In this document: positions 45,908-56,018 of the stretch, in pieces
Layout of the letters: every line of letters starts with the position of its first letter
How positions within the stretch are numbered: position 1 is the first letter of the stretch
Assembly: GCA_028284905.1 (NCBI GenBank)
Contig: JANQQU010000043.1
Location: forward strand, 186,001 to 250,000
Length of the DNA: 64,000 nucleotides
Reading direction: 5' to 3'
DNA from: Calditrichia bacterium
Lineage (GTDB): Bacteria > Calditrichota > Calditrichia > RBG-13-44-9 > J075
Notes under the pieces: generated by a model
The model's input: only the letters and a program-made list of their open reading frames with translations
Told to the model about the DNA's origin: nothing
Databases searched by the model: none
Position numbers and translations under genes: made by a program

Positions 45908-48900
45908 CTAGAAAGAGAAGCGCAGTCCGACGATGATACTGCGGGGATTGAGGAAAATCTGGTCGACTTTATCCGGCATATCGATGTATGCCTTGTCGGC
46001 CAGGATTTGCGACACATACCCGGCATCTGCCGTTTGCCAGTTACCGTTTTGATATTGAAGATAACGCTCTTCGCTGTGGATATAGTATAGCGCCTGATCA
46101 TTACTGCTGGCAGGTAATTCATATTGGTGGCGAACAACATTAATCGGTACGTGTGCCACGCCTGATTTACGAAAATCACCGGGACGGTCGTTTCCGGGGA
46201 TAAACAGATAGGGGATGTCCTCGCCGCCAAGATTCTCAAAAGTTGATTCGGGCAGATGAAGGGAGGCCATATAAGCATTGTAGTCGATGAATGGATTCCC
46301 TTCATTGATCGCGAAGGGGCGCTCAAAATACATATATTTCAAGTTCAGCAAATTGTTGATGTCGACGAATAGCTGCACTGCACCTTTTCCGCTAAGTTTA
46401 TGCTGAAATTGTTTGCTGAGGCGTAAATCCAGGCTAAAGAAGTCCCGGGTGCGTAAGTTATTACGAAGCGACGGATGCGGCGTATATTGTATCCCGAATG
46501 TTGCATCATCTTCATCCTCTATCGGCCCTCCCCAGGTAAATACTTTTCCGGCCCTCCACTGGCTTAAAATGTCCATTTGCCAATTCGCAAATGGCCTAGT
46601 GCCGGCAAGGGAAGGGCCGAAATCCGCCGGTGCCAGAAATTCCAGGTTGAATCGAGCAAATGGCTGACTGGCGGATTTACTTTGATAATGATCCTGGGAG
46701 TTTAAGCTGTAATCATTGCCGGTGAGGGGATCCAGTATAACCGCAGAAGTGCCAAAATTCCCTGTACTAAAAGATTGGTAAGTGAAATTCAAAAACCCAC
46801 GTAGCCAGCTTCCCCGGTTCTTGCTCAATGTTAATTCAAATCCACTGGCATCATTAAAATTTAGCGGTAGTGCCAGGGAGTAGCTAACGTCTTCACTGAT
46901 GTAATAGCGAAAACTGGTCTGGTTGTCAATATCTCTTAAGTATGCACTGGCTCTGAAGAGATATTGATCGCTGAAACTTTTCTCATATCCGATCTCATAT
47001 GCAACTGTACGCGGCATGGGAATATCCGGATTGCCAATATTGGTGAGCGAGCTGCGGTTTACGATAAACTGTTTTTGCTGCAGAGAAAAAAGATGCTGCG
47101 CCTGTGGCATCTGTCGGAAATGCCCGTAGTTGAAATAGAGCTTGGAATCAATGGTGATAAGGAAAGAAACACCCAATCGCGGGCTGATTGCCAATTGCTT
47201 CTCCGCCGGCGTTGCAGATAAATCGTCTGTGCGGGATTGAATGTCGGTTTGACTGAGGAGCTGATCAAAATCATCAAACCGCAGGCGCGATCCTCTTGAA
47301 TTAAAATAATCCAGGCGGGCACCAAGGTTAAGAATCATTTTATTCAATTCAATTTTTGACTGCAAATATCCAGCGCCCTGATGTGGCGCAGCCTGCCACC
47401 CTTCAAAAATTCGATAGGGAGATTGAAAATCAATGTTGCCAGCGCAGAGCAGGGTTGCCGCAGAGCCTAATGCCGATACTCTGCTGCCACAAGCATCATT
47501 GATTTCCGAGGAAATATTATAATCACTAACCAGGTATTCCAGGCCACCTTTTAAACGGATGTGCCTGCTAATCTGACTGGTAAGGTCAAATTTCCCCGTC
47601 CAAACAACAACATCGGATGTATCCCTGTCAATGATCCGTTCCTGCAAACCGGGACGAAGAAAATATTCCGACTGCAGGCGATGCGCTTTTATTTCGAAAA
47701 AAGTGCTCGGATTTATCGTATGCAGATAGGTTGCTGAAATTAGCCGATGCTTAATATCTGCCAGGCCAATATTGTCATTTTTGAAAAGCCCCTCCCGACG
47801 AAAAAAACTGTTTTCAAATCCCCAGGGATAAGCCGGGGTGCCTGCCGGCATAATGGTGCTTACCGAATCTGCAACACCGCGGACATTACTAAGTAGCCCC
47901 ATTAAAGTAAGTCGGGACTTTTTCGACAAATCGGAAATTAGCTTAAGCTGAATAGTTTCTTCGCTGCGCTCCTGTCTGTCAAAGTTCTCGATATATGGAT
48001 TAGACTGATTTCTTACAGAGGCGAGAAAACGAGGATTACCAATCGCCTTTGATGCGAATGGCAAAAGCGGCCCGCCAACTGTAAAATCAATATCGTATGC
48101 TGAAGCTTTATTTCTTTCCGTGAAGATAAGCGCCTGTGGGCCTGTCGGCGGATAATCAAAACTCAGCGGTTGTGTGAAGCGATAACGGCTAAAGATATCT
48201 ACGGTGTATTTATCCCGCGGAGGATCTTTGGTAACAAGCGCTATTAAGCCGGAACGGACATTCCCGTGTTCGGCATTAAAGCCACCAGTCTGTATTTGTA
48301 ATTGTTCAAGTGCGGTGTAACTTAGGCCCATCACCGGGGCATTGCTGCGCCCCTCTCGCAAATTTATACCGTCAACCAAAAAGGAAACGGTGTTGATTTT
48401 TCCACCGCGAATGGTAAGATTCGGTTCAATGCCCGGTTGTAATTTGATGGCATCTTCGATGGTTGCGATTGGCAGGTTTTGTAGTTCTTTTGCCTCGACA
48501 GTGATGTGCGTAGCGGCGACTTCCTGCCGAATTACCGGACGATCTGCAACAACGGTGATCTCCTCACTACTATAAATTTTTCGCTGAAGGTGAAAGTTAA
48601 TGGTTGTGGTAAGATTAACAAAAACCTGAACCTCGGTGTAAGTCGTTTTATTAAAGCCAATGTACGATGCGCTTAGTTGATGATTCCCCGGAGGCACATT
48701 GGGAATCAGGTAAAATCCTTCAGCATCGGTGGTTGCTCCCAGGCCAGTCCCCTCCAATTCAATATTCACCCCCGGCAGATAGCTGCTGTCCTCAGCGGCA
48801 ATAACAAATCCGGCAATTGTCCCGGGCTGTGCACGTAAAATTAGAGAACTAGCAAAAAAGAATAAAAAGATAAACCAAAATTGTGGTAATCGTAGATATT

Positions 48901-48934
48901 CTAGTTTCTTTAGGCTCCTGGACTCACAACGCAT
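45908..48934 (-). CDS. TonB-dependent outer-membrane receptor with carboxypeptidase-regulatory domain
   Basis: 1008 residues. Signal peptide of about 35 residues, then a carboxypeptidase-regulatory-like domain (residues 36-120, GTIAGFVIAAEDSSYLPGVN), the plug (residues 130-240, AAVATIEDAIKLQPGIEPN-type box) and a 22-stranded barrel to the final aromatic residue (VGLRFSF). This is the arrangement of importer receptors for oligosaccharides or siderophores in the FCB group; no SusD partner is nearby. Its end is 12 nt from the cupin gene stop, so the cluster is convergent. Confidence 0.92.
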   Translation of the reverse strand: MRCESRSLKKLEYLRLPQFWFIFLFFFASSLILRAQPGTIAGFVIAAEDSSYLPGVNIELEGTGLGATTDAEGFYLIPNVPPGNHQLSASYIGFNKTTYTEVQVFVNLTTTINFHLQRKIYSSEEITVVADRPVIRQEVAATHITVEAKELQNLPIATIEDAIKLQPGIEPNLTIRGGKINTVSFLVDGINLREGRSNAPVMGLSYTALEQLQIQTGGFNAEHGNVRSGLIALVTKDPPRDKYTVDIFSRYRFTQPLSFDYPPTGPQALIFTERNKASAYDIDFTVGGPLLPFASKAIGNPRFLASVRNQSNPYIENFDRQERSEETIQLKLISDLSKKSRLTLMGLLSNVRGVADSVSTIMPAGTPAYPWGFENSFFRREGLFKNDNIGLADIKHRLISATYLHTINPSTFFEIKAHRLQSEYFLRPGLQERIIDRDTSDVVVWTGKFDLTSQISRHIRLKGGLEYLVSDYNISSEINDACGSRVSALGSAATLLCAGNIDFQSPYRIFEGWQAAPHQGAGYLQSKIELNKMILNLGARLDYFNSRGSRLRFDDFDQLLSQTDIQSRTDDLSATPAEKQLAISPRLGVSFLITIDSKLYFNYGHFRQMPQAQHLFSLQQKQFIVNRSSLTNIGNPDIPMPRTVAYEIGYEKSFSDQYLFRASAYLRDIDNQTSFRYYISEDVSYSLALPLNFNDASGFELTLSKNRGSWLRGFLNFTYQSFSTGNFGTSAVILDPLTGNDYSLNSQDHYQSKSASQPFARFNLEFLAPADFGPSLAGTRPFANWQMDILSQWRAGKVFTWGGPIEDEDDATFGIQYTPHPSLRNNLRTRDFFSLDLRLSKQFQHKLSGKGAVQLFVDINNLLNLKYMYFERPFAINEGNPFIDYNAYMASLHLPESTFENLGGEDIPYLFIPGNDRPGDFRKSGVAHVPINVVRHQYELPASSNDQALYYIHSEERYLQYQNGNWQTADAGYVSQILADKAYIDMPDKVDQIFLNPRSIIVGLRFSF

Positions 48935-49008
48935 AAAGTATACAGATCCTGACCGTTAGATATAAGAGATGTAATCGATAAATAAAAATTAGCTAACCAG
49001 AGAATTCT

Positions 49009-49521
49009 TTACCAATCTCCTGCATAGGATAGGGAAATATTTCCAGCGAGGAATTGGAGATATTGGTGCTTTAAACGGGTGATTTGTCGGAAATGAAGAT
49101 AGTCGTGCGCCAGCCAGTTCGCCAAAATTTTTTCCGCACTCATGGGGCCGAGTGTCGGATTATTATGCGTGTTTTGCCAGTCCGGATGATCGAGGCCATT
49201 TAGCCAGAGAATTGAATGATCCCGTTCGGCGAGAAATTTTTCCAGGGTGTCCCGAAAAACCTGCTGTTGGTAATTGCGTAGTTTCGGCCATTCGGCTGGG
49301 GCAATCGACGGCCAAGGGGTTTCCGGGTTTTCCAGAGTAAGGCGAAGGCGCTGCCGAAAATCTTCCCGTTCTTCATCATATAAGTGGCATAATATTTCCA
49401 AATGGGACCACTTCTCTGCTGCCGATCGCCAAAGTATTTCTTCGTTGCTAAGGCCGCTGAACAGTGCAATGTAAGTGGCCTTGTTGGTTGCAATCTGTTC
49501 GATAATCGCCGAATGATTCAT
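49009..49521 (-). CDS. DinB-family protein (YfiT/DinB metal-binding bundle)
   Basis: 170 residues from the ATG at 49521, which gives a 10-nt gap to the upstream NlpC gene; the frame continues upstream into that gene. The four-helix bundle has HLEILCHLYDEERED and a final HDYLHFRQI, with the three His that bind metal in the DinB superfamily. Such proteins are metal-dependent thiol transferases or of unknown role. It is probably translated with the NlpC gene. Confidence 0.85.
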   Translation of the reverse strand: MNHSAIIEQIATNKATYIALFSGLSNEEILWRSAAEKWSHLEILCHLYDEEREDFRQRLRLTLENPETPWPSIAPAEWPKLRNYQQQVFRDTLEKFLAERDHSILWLNGLDHPDWQNTHNNPTLGPMSAEKILANWLAHDYLHFRQITRLKHQYLQFLAGNISLSYAGDW

Positions 49522-49531
49522 AGTGGCCCGG

Positions 49532-50755
49532 TTAATTCGTCGTGGAAGAAGTTCGAATATAGTTATACAAACCATCCCGTTGCAGAAAGCTGACACCACT
49601 ATCCTGATTTAGGATGCGTTTCGTTCTCAGGTAGCGATTATAGTTATATTTATCGTAATTATCCGCGGCTTTGTCCATACTGCTAATGCGCACCCGACCG
49701 GAGGAATGAATAAACTCATTATTGCCGATCCACATGCCAACGTGCACGACGCGTTCCCTGGTGGAGTCCGTCGCTGCTCTGCCAAAAAAGAGCAGATCGC
49801 CAACTTCGAGTGAGGCGAAGTTTTTTTCTTCGTCAACCAGTATGCCGGCATGTACTTGCTGGGAGGCGTCACGCGGCAGGATTATGCCATGCATATAAAA
49901 GATGGTTTTCGTGTATCCACTACAATCTACGCCCTTGGCGGAAGTGCCGCCCCAAAGATATGGAATACCCATTAAATCTTTCGCAACCGCTTTGAGGGAT
50001 TCGCCATTGCTTTTTATTTCTTTAATCCAAACATCATAAGGCTGTGCATCTTTTTTGGCAACGAAACCTGTTCGGCTATCCGGATAGCGAACTTCGTAAT
50101 AATTGCCGGTCTCTCCGGTTTTCTCCAGAATCGCGCCGTTAACCAGGTCGCCAACAGGTGCTGCGTTGGCTTGCGGGGCTTGATAGGCAAATCCGTAAAT
50201 TGGTTTAAATACGATTTTTTCCGAGTCCCGAAAAGTTGCCAGTTCAGCGGCGTCGACGCGTCGTATTCCTTGTGCATCCACCCAGCCAAGATAACCATCC
50301 GGTGTTTGCACCCGGTAAAAGCCACGTTCCTTTTTGAGAACATTCAATGGTGTACCAAGTAATGCCTGGGTTGCTAGCTCTCCGGAATGGCGTGGTGCAG
50401 AGCGAATATTGACGACAGAATTTAATGCCAGTGCCCATTTCTTTTCACCCAGTTCAGGGTCTGGTAACAATAAAATCTGGTCATTCACCAACAGGCCGCT
50501 CTCCTGTAAATTGGCGACTAATTGCGCTTTCGCTTCGGGGAGATTGGTCTCTCCGGTAAGCAGTATCGCATTGCCGGTTGCTGCAGCTGCCACATCAAAA
50601 TGGGCGACACGCTTATCCGGTGCATGGGTCGATTTAATTTCCTTGATCGCGTCATCAGCTGTCTGTTGCAGCTCTTTGCTATGATCGCAGCTTGTAAACA
50701 GTAAAGTAAGTAAAAACAAACTATAAAGCCCGTGAAAAAGACGTGTTGCCAACAT
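49532..50755 (-). CDS. NlpC/P60 cell-wall peptidase with SH3 domains, lipoprotein
   Basis: 407 residues. Lipoprotein signal ends FTSC (Cys near 23). Two SH3-type stretches lie at about residues 110-180 (VVNIRSAPRHSGEL) and 190-240. The NlpC/P60 domain has catalytic Cys in DCSGYTKTIF near 275, His in VHVGMWIG near 336 and a third polar residue in FIHSSGRVRI. It cleaves cross-links in peptidoglycan stem peptides at the outer membrane. Immediately upstream of the DinB gene. Confidence 0.92.
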   Translation of the reverse strand: MLATRLFHGLYSLFLLTLLFTSCDHSKELQQTADDAIKEIKSTHAPDKRVAHFDVAAAATGNAILLTGETNLPEAKAQLVANLQESGLLVNDQILLLPDPELGEKKWALALNSVVNIRSAPRHSGELATQALLGTPLNVLKKERGFYRVQTPDGYLGWVDAQGIRRVDAAELATFRDSEKIVFKPIYGFAYQAPQANAAPVGDLVNGAILEKTGETGNYYEVRYPDSRTGFVAKKDAQPYDVWIKEIKSNGESLKAVAKDLMGIPYLWGGTSAKGVDCSGYTKTIFYMHGIILPRDASQQVHAGILVDEEKNFASLEVGDLLFFGRAATDSTRERVVHVGMWIGNNEFIHSSGRVRISSMDKAADNYDKYNYNRYLRTKRILNQDSGVSFLQRDGLYNYIRTSSTTN

Positions 50756-50812
50756 TCAATAAATCCTTTCTAAAAATATTTTTACCGCTGATTAGTTCAG
50801 GTAATTATCGCA

Positions 50813-52519
50813 TTAGCCAATGAGTTCCCGATGAGTGGGACAAGTGATACAGCGAGGACCACCGCCCCACTTGACGACATTTGGCATGCTTACTTCCACC
50901 ACTGTAACGCCATTATCTTTCAAGCGTTGATTTGTTTTTACATTTTCTTTTACAGCGATCACTTTATTCGGGCCAATCGCCACAACATTGCAGCCGAGAC
51001 TCGGTTGCTCCGCGGGATCTGCTTCGATAATCGTATAATCGTTTTTCCGTAAATAATCGATAAATTCGCCGGAAACCCGGGTGGGATCGAGTAAGCATTT
51101 TTTCGGACCAACCATCGTGAAAAGCACATCAAGATGCAGGTCATCATGAATAACCGGAATGAACTCATAATCCGGAAAAGCATGGCGAAGTTTGATTAAT
51201 CCTGCTTCCGTGGTGCGTTGGCCCAGCCCGACTGCCAGGGTATTGGGGCCGATAAAAATAATATCGCCACCTTCTGTAAATGCACCATCCTCATCGGTCA
51301 GCTCCAGGGTGGGATGTCCGGAACTCACCTGGCGCATACCCTCAGTTTCGTAGACACGCTGCGCCATTGCCAGGCGGCCAATGACAAAGGTGTTCCCCAT
51401 GGTATAGGCAGGGTCCCGGGTAAAAATAGCAGATTTTCCTTCACTGCCGATGGAGTTTGAATGGACGATTTTTACGCCCTGGTCAACCATAGTCCCGATG
51501 AACAGATTGTATTCGTCCTTAAATGAGATCGGATCGATATTGTTCACATTTTGCTTCGCCACGTCATTGATGGCGTATTCCTCGCGAATCTGGGCATTCT
51601 CCGGCGTAAAGGAGACAATCACTTCCCGTAAAGTGCCATATTCGGAATTGACCTGCACAGGCATGCTTAAGCGGTCCGCTTTCGGGGGAGAATCTTTCCG
51701 ATAGAAAATTAGCAGTTTTTCCGGCCCGGGAGGCGCTTCGTATTCTTCCGGGAGAAGCAATCCAACTCCCAGATAATCATATTGCAATATCTCTTCGATG
51801 ATTTGGTGCGAGGCCTCATAGATCTTGTCTTCATTGTAGATGCGCACGGCAACTCTTGGCGGTAAATTATGCCGGGATATTGAGCTGCGTGCCTGCGCCA
51901 AAGTTTCCAGAAGAAGAATCTCTTTTTCCCAAACCAGGCGGGATTTTCGCTTCGGTTTAAACGGAAAAGATTCATTAATCAAGTCTTTTTCCATAACCAG
52001 TCGACTGCCACCTTCCTGTAGGCTGCCATAGCGTGATGGATCATATTCCACAATGCGATAGCCCGCCTTTAGCATTGCTCGAATGGTCTCTGTGTTCTCT
52101 ACGCGTACGGTTGCCCGGATGCGATGTTTGTTTTGCTCCCGGGCGATGACCTCCTGGGCCTTAAACATAATCTGACCATAGCCCCGACCCGCCGTGCCGT
52201 ATGAATATGCTTCATAACGACGAACTTCCTGCTTGGGGATCGACTGAAATAATATCTGTGCGACGGCAACAGCTTTTCCGGATTCATCCCGGTAGATCAA
52301 GTTTTTACCATAGGTTTTAATTCGTTCCAATTGCTGATAGCTGATCTGTTGATTCCCGGAAAAATATTGATCATCGACCTGCTTAAGTTCCTCCAGTTCT
52401 TCCCGGGTTTGGGCCGTAAAAACCTTATAAATATGATTCTCGTGCTTTACCTGGATAAACTGTCTGCCGCTTTCATCATAAACGGATTTATTGATGATTC
52501 CCTGAAATGGGGAGTCCAT
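50813..52519 (-). CDS. GNAT acetyltransferase fused to an amidinotransferase/arginine deiminase-like domain
   Basis: 568 residues. The N-terminal half contains a GNAT-like fold (about residues 55-180: YSYGTAGRGYGQIMFKAQEV, ENTETIRAMLKAGYRIVEYD). The C-terminal half (from about 290) is of the arginine deiminase / DDAH / arginine dihydrolase superfamily: FTRDPAYTMGN, EGGDIIF, DDLHLDV and the catalytic Cys in GGGPRCITCP at the end. It may hydrolyse arginine or methylarginine and acetylate an amine. The linker between the halves is about 100 residues with no recognised domain. No arginine pathway gene is adjacent. Confidence 0.85.
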   Translation of the reverse strand: MDSPFQGIINKSVYDESGRQFIQVKHENHIYKVFTAQTREELEELKQVDDQYFSGNQQISYQQLERIKTYGKNLIYRDESGKAVAVAQILFQSIPKQEVRRYEAYSYGTAGRGYGQIMFKAQEVIAREQNKHRIRATVRVENTETIRAMLKAGYRIVEYDPSRYGSLQEGGSRLVMEKDLINESFPFKPKRKSRLVWEKEILLLETLAQARSSISRHNLPPRVAVRIYNEDKIYEASHQIIEEILQYDYLGVGLLLPEEYEAPPGPEKLLIFYRKDSPPKADRLSMPVQVNSEYGTLREVIVSFTPENAQIREEYAINDVAKQNVNNIDPISFKDEYNLFIGTMVDQGVKIVHSNSIGSEGKSAIFTRDPAYTMGNTFVIGRLAMAQRVYETEGMRQVSSGHPTLELTDEDGAFTEGGDIIFIGPNTLAVGLGQRTTEAGLIKLRHAFPDYEFIPVIHDDLHLDVLFTMVGPKKCLLDPTRVSGEFIDYLRKNDYTIIEADPAEQPSLGCNVVAIGPNKVIAVKENVKTNQRLKDNGVTVVEVSMPNVVKWGGGPRCITCPTHRELIG

Positions 52520-52638
52520 AATAACCTTCTTTGGTATTGGGATGTGAAAAGTTAAATGTCTATTGCAAATTAGCTTAAGAAAAACAAGTTACATTCTAAG
52601 CAACAGAAAGAAAATTGTCAAGAAAGATGCCCGGCTTT

Positions 52639-53979
52639 TTATTGGGCTAATAATAGCTCTACAGCCATCCTCCCACTAAACACTGCACTCTCAATGGTTG
52701 CCGGAAGATCGGTGTCAATCCAATCTCCTGAGAGAAAGAAGTTGTTAAAAGCGGTGCCTGGGCCGGGTCGATATCTCAAAGATTGGGGCGTTTGTAAAAA
52801 AGTCGCAGTCTTTTCCTTGATAACTTTATAATCTTTCAGCTTGAAATCTGATTGTAAGCTTTTCGAAAAATAATGCTGGAACTCCCGGTTCGCCAGATTA
52901 ATAATCGCTTCATTGCGCATCGCGCTCTCTTTGAATGCAGCGCTGATTACCAGGGTATATCCGTGTAAACCAGCCTTTTGAGATGCCTCAACCATTGGAA
53001 AAATCCACTGAATTGGAGAATCAATTAACGCAATCGGAAATGGACCGGGAACCGGATTTTCGGTCCAAATATTTATGGTAATAATTGGGGAAAATGTAAA
53101 CCGGGATAAATTCAGGGATAATTCTTTGTCGAGATTGTCGGACGAACTAAGCAGTTTCATCAAGGCGTTCGGAGGAATTGCGGAAATTAGATGCGGCGTT
53201 TCTATCCTTTCCCCGTCCCTGGTTTCTACTGCCTGAACTTCTTTGCCGGACCAAATGATTTTTTTTACAACGCAATTTGCCTGAATTTCCCCACCAGCAG
53301 CAGTGATGTATTTCTCTGCAGGTTCAGCAAAAAGTGCATCCAACAGGTCATTAGGGAGGCCGAGCCCAGTATTTGCCCGGCTACCAACAAAGGCATTGAT
53401 GAGCACCTGGTAGAGCAAGAATGCGCTGGCCTCATCGATACTTGTGTTTAGCGTTGCCAGGGTAATTGGCTCCCAAAATAACCGTTCCAGTAATGGGGCC
53501 TCGCCGTATTCTTCCAGCCATTCCCGTACCGTCAGCCGCTTTAGCGAATCCGGATCTGCCCGCCAGAAAGCGAGTCCCCAGCGTCGCATAAACTGCCGGT
53601 CCGACCGGGCCAGGGGAGCCTTGAGAAAAAGGGGGAGCACAAAGTGGAGCGGTGCTGGTAAGTTCCAGGGCTGAAATTGAAAATCATGGCGATTACTAAT
53701 GCGAAAATTGATGAAAAGCGGTTCCTGAAAAGTGACCCGATCGTGACTGCCAATTTCTGAGAGAAGCTGCCGGGTCTCCTGGTAGCTGGCGGAAAGCACA
53801 TGTTGCCCATTATCGATACTACTGCCAACATCTTTGGCATAAAGAGAGCGCACCCGTCCGCCTAAATGTCCGGTACGCTCGAGGATGACCGGTTTCCAAC
53901 CATGCTTAATCGCGGAAACAGCCGCAGAAATACCCGCGACGCCTCCGCCGATAATGAATACAGTTTTCGGATTATTCAT
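52639..53979 (-). CDS. hpnE: Hydroxysqualene dehydroxylase HpnE
   Basis: 446 residues of the FAD-dependent amine oxidase/phytoene-desaturase-like fold. The dinucleotide motif IIGGGVAGISAA is at residues 9-20 and GGRVRS near 40. The C-terminal FLSGDWIDTDLPATIESAV is the family's FAD-binding end. In the three-enzyme route HpnE reduces hydroxysqualene to squalene. It follows hpnD by 12 nt, completing a hpnC-hpnD-hpnE operon, as in other squalene-making bacteria. Confidence 0.9.
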   Translation of the reverse strand: MNNPKTVFIIGGGVAGISAAVSAIKHGWKPVILERTGHLGGRVRSLYAKDVGSSIDNGQHVLSASYQETRQLLSEIGSHDRVTFQEPLFINFRISNRHDFQFQPWNLPAPLHFVLPLFLKAPLARSDRQFMRRWGLAFWRADPDSLKRLTVREWLEEYGEAPLLERLFWEPITLATLNTSIDEASAFLLYQVLINAFVGSRANTGLGLPNDLLDALFAEPAEKYITAAGGEIQANCVVKKIIWSGKEVQAVETRDGERIETPHLISAIPPNALMKLLSSSDNLDKELSLNLSRFTFSPIITINIWTENPVPGPFPIALIDSPIQWIFPMVEASQKAGLHGYTLVISAAFKESAMRNEAIINLANREFQHYFSKSLQSDFKLKDYKVIKEKTATFLQTPQSLRYRPGPGTAFNNFFLSGDWIDTDLPATIESAVFSGRMAVELLLAQ

Positions 53980-53991
53980 TTCAGGAAATGC

Positions 53992-54846
53992 TTAGAATGC
54001 TGACGAAAGTTTAATGTTGGAAACCGTACGCATTGTAATCCACAATTTATTAAAAGTGGATAGGCGGATCGGGGTGTCCAAAACGTTGAATTCTTTCTCT
54101 TTAATATCTTCCAACAAACGGTAGTAAATATTCCGCATAATTTCGGAAACAAGCATGTTTATCCGCTCGGAATCGGGTAAGCAATCGTTTGCCCGCTGGT
54201 AGTAGTCCTCTGCACGGTCTGCCTGGAATTTCATCAAGCGAATAAAGTCTTCGTTGTAGGTCAGGTTGCTAATGTCTGCTTCTGTGACGCTAAACTGAGC
54301 GAGTTCCTCACGCGGGATGTATAACCGGCCCATCTCTGCATCAGTGCCAACATCTCGGATGATGTTGGTTAGCTGTAAGGCGATACCGAGGTTCTCTGCG
54401 TATTGTTTGATCACCGGATCACGATAGCCAAAAATTTGAATGCACATCAGTCCGACAATTGAAGCCACCCGATAGCAATAAAGTCGCAGATCATCGAAAG
54501 ACCGATATTGGCGATTATGAAGATCCATTCGTACGCCAGCGATCAATTCCAGAAAATACTCGGCAGGAATCTTAAAGCGTTCCGCCACCTGATGCAGCGA
54601 ATCAAAATAGTTCGAGACTTTTCGGGAGAAGCAATTCTTTAATTCTTTTTCCCAGCGATTGAGCACCAGCGCCTTTTTCTCCAAGGGTGCTATTTCATCG
54701 GCAATATCGTCTGTTTGCCGGCAGAATGAGTAAAGGGTATAAATAGCTTCGCGTTTTTCCCTGGGGAGAAAAAAGAATGAAAAAAGAAAATTGCTTTTAC
54801 TTTGGAAAGTGATCTGCTGATCAGTCTGTATCAGATTCTCGCTCAT
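53992..54846 (-). CDS. hpnD: Presqualene diphosphate synthase HpnD
   Basis: 284 residues of the squalene/phytoene synthase family. First Asp-rich motif QTDDIADE near residue 41 and second RDVGTDAEMGRLYIP near 163. In HpnD two farnesyl diphosphates are joined to presqualene diphosphate. The gene follows hpnC by 4 nt. It has GGTGA just before the ATG. Confidence 0.9.
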   Translation of the reverse strand: MSENLIQTDQQITFQSKSNFLFSFFFLPREKREAIYTLYSFCRQTDDIADEIAPLEKKALVLNRWEKELKNCFSRKVSNYFDSLHQVAERFKIPAEYFLELIAGVRMDLHNRQYRSFDDLRLYCYRVASIVGLMCIQIFGYRDPVIKQYAENLGIALQLTNIIRDVGTDAEMGRLYIPREELAQFSVTEADISNLTYNEDFIRLMKFQADRAEDYYQRANDCLPDSERINMLVSEIMRNIYYRLLEDIKEKEFNVLDTPIRLSTFNKLWITMRTVSNIKLSSAF

Positions 54847-54850
54847 ATTA

Positions 54851-55684
54851 TCACCGCCTTAAGATGAAAGTATAACCCGCAATTTTTAACCAGTCTATTT
54901 TATTAATAACCGGGCGCTGAGAAAGGACATTATAGCCAATTTCTTCGATTTTATCAAGAATTGTTACGCCACCCCGATAAGTAAACTTTAATTCCCATTT
55001 TAAACGGCCCCTGAGGTGCTGTAGCAATGGCTCTCCGGAAGTAAATATTTGCCGGGTATCAACAACCAGCGCTGCCATTAGTTGTGCGAAATTTTCGCTG
55101 AAATGTTTCTCGGCAATATCTTTTTCGGGAATATTATATTGCTGCAACATATCCTGGGGGATGTAAATGCGATTTTTCTTGATGTCAACTTTCACATCTT
55201 GCCAAAAATTTGCCAGCTGCAGTGCCGTGCAGATGTGATCGGAATATCGCATCAAGCTGTCGTCTTTGTAGCCATGTAAGTGGAGAATGATTCTGCCGAC
55301 GGGGTTGGCGGAATATCGGCAATAAGCCAAGACTTCTTCCATAGAGTCATATCGTCCCTTTTCAGTGTCCTGGAGAAATGCAGTTAATAGATCATCAAAG
55401 AGGGAAATCGGTAAGTCGTATTTACGAATAGTATCTGCCAGGGCGATAAAAATCGGATGGCCGCCAGGGTCTTCCAAACAACTATGTAACCGTTCACGCC
55501 ACTCGAATAGGCCTTCCCGATCATTATACTCATCGGCCAAATCGTCGGCGTGCCGGGCAAAGGCATAAATCGGATAGATGTGTTTTCGGGAACTTGCCGG
55601 CAAAAGACGGGATGCCACCGGGAAATTCTCGTAATGATTAACGGTGATATCCTTACAAACCTTGTAGGCTTTCTCTATATTCAC
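54851..55684 (-). CDS. hpnC: Hydroxysqualene synthase HpnC
   Basis: 277 residues, GTG start. Asp-rich motif HADDLADEY near residue 45 and FWQDVKVDIKKNRIYIP near 160. Together with HpnD it converts farnesyl diphosphate to hydroxysqualene; HpnC performs the second step. It is the first gene of the three-gene cassette. Squalene-hopene cyclase is not in this window, so hopanoid production is not established here. Confidence 0.9.
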   Translation of the reverse strand: MNIEKAYKVCKDITVNHYENFPVASRLLPASSRKHIYPIYAFARHADDLADEYNDREGLFEWRERLHSCLEDPGGHPIFIALADTIRKYDLPISLFDDLLTAFLQDTEKGRYDSMEEVLAYCRYSANPVGRIILHLHGYKDDSLMRYSDHICTALQLANFWQDVKVDIKKNRIYIPQDMLQQYNIPEKDIAEKHFSENFAQLMAALVVDTRQIFTSGEPLLQHLRGRLKWELKFTYRGGVTILDKIEEIGYNVLSQRPVINKIDWLKIAGYTFILRR

Positions 55685-56018
55685 GATAGATTGCCGAATC
55701 TGATTTTTTGAGCGAATTAAGGAGCCAATCTAAATTCAATTTTTACATATAACAACGGGAAATTTACAAAAGGAATGTCAGATTTGTGATAATTTCGAAT
55801 GGATAAATGCTGCTTCATGGCTATTCTGGAATAACAAAAAGAGTTTTAAATCTTTGATGACAAGCGATAAAAAATCACAATTTTGGCCCGGACAGAATCA
55901 CCGTCGGTTGCCTGACCTTTAGTCGTAAATGGTGGCTGGAATAAGTTTATTTAAGCCACTCCTATCTATCAAGCCTGCCCAGTTTGTTTAAGTTAAAATA
56001 GAATAAGTGAATAAAAAA

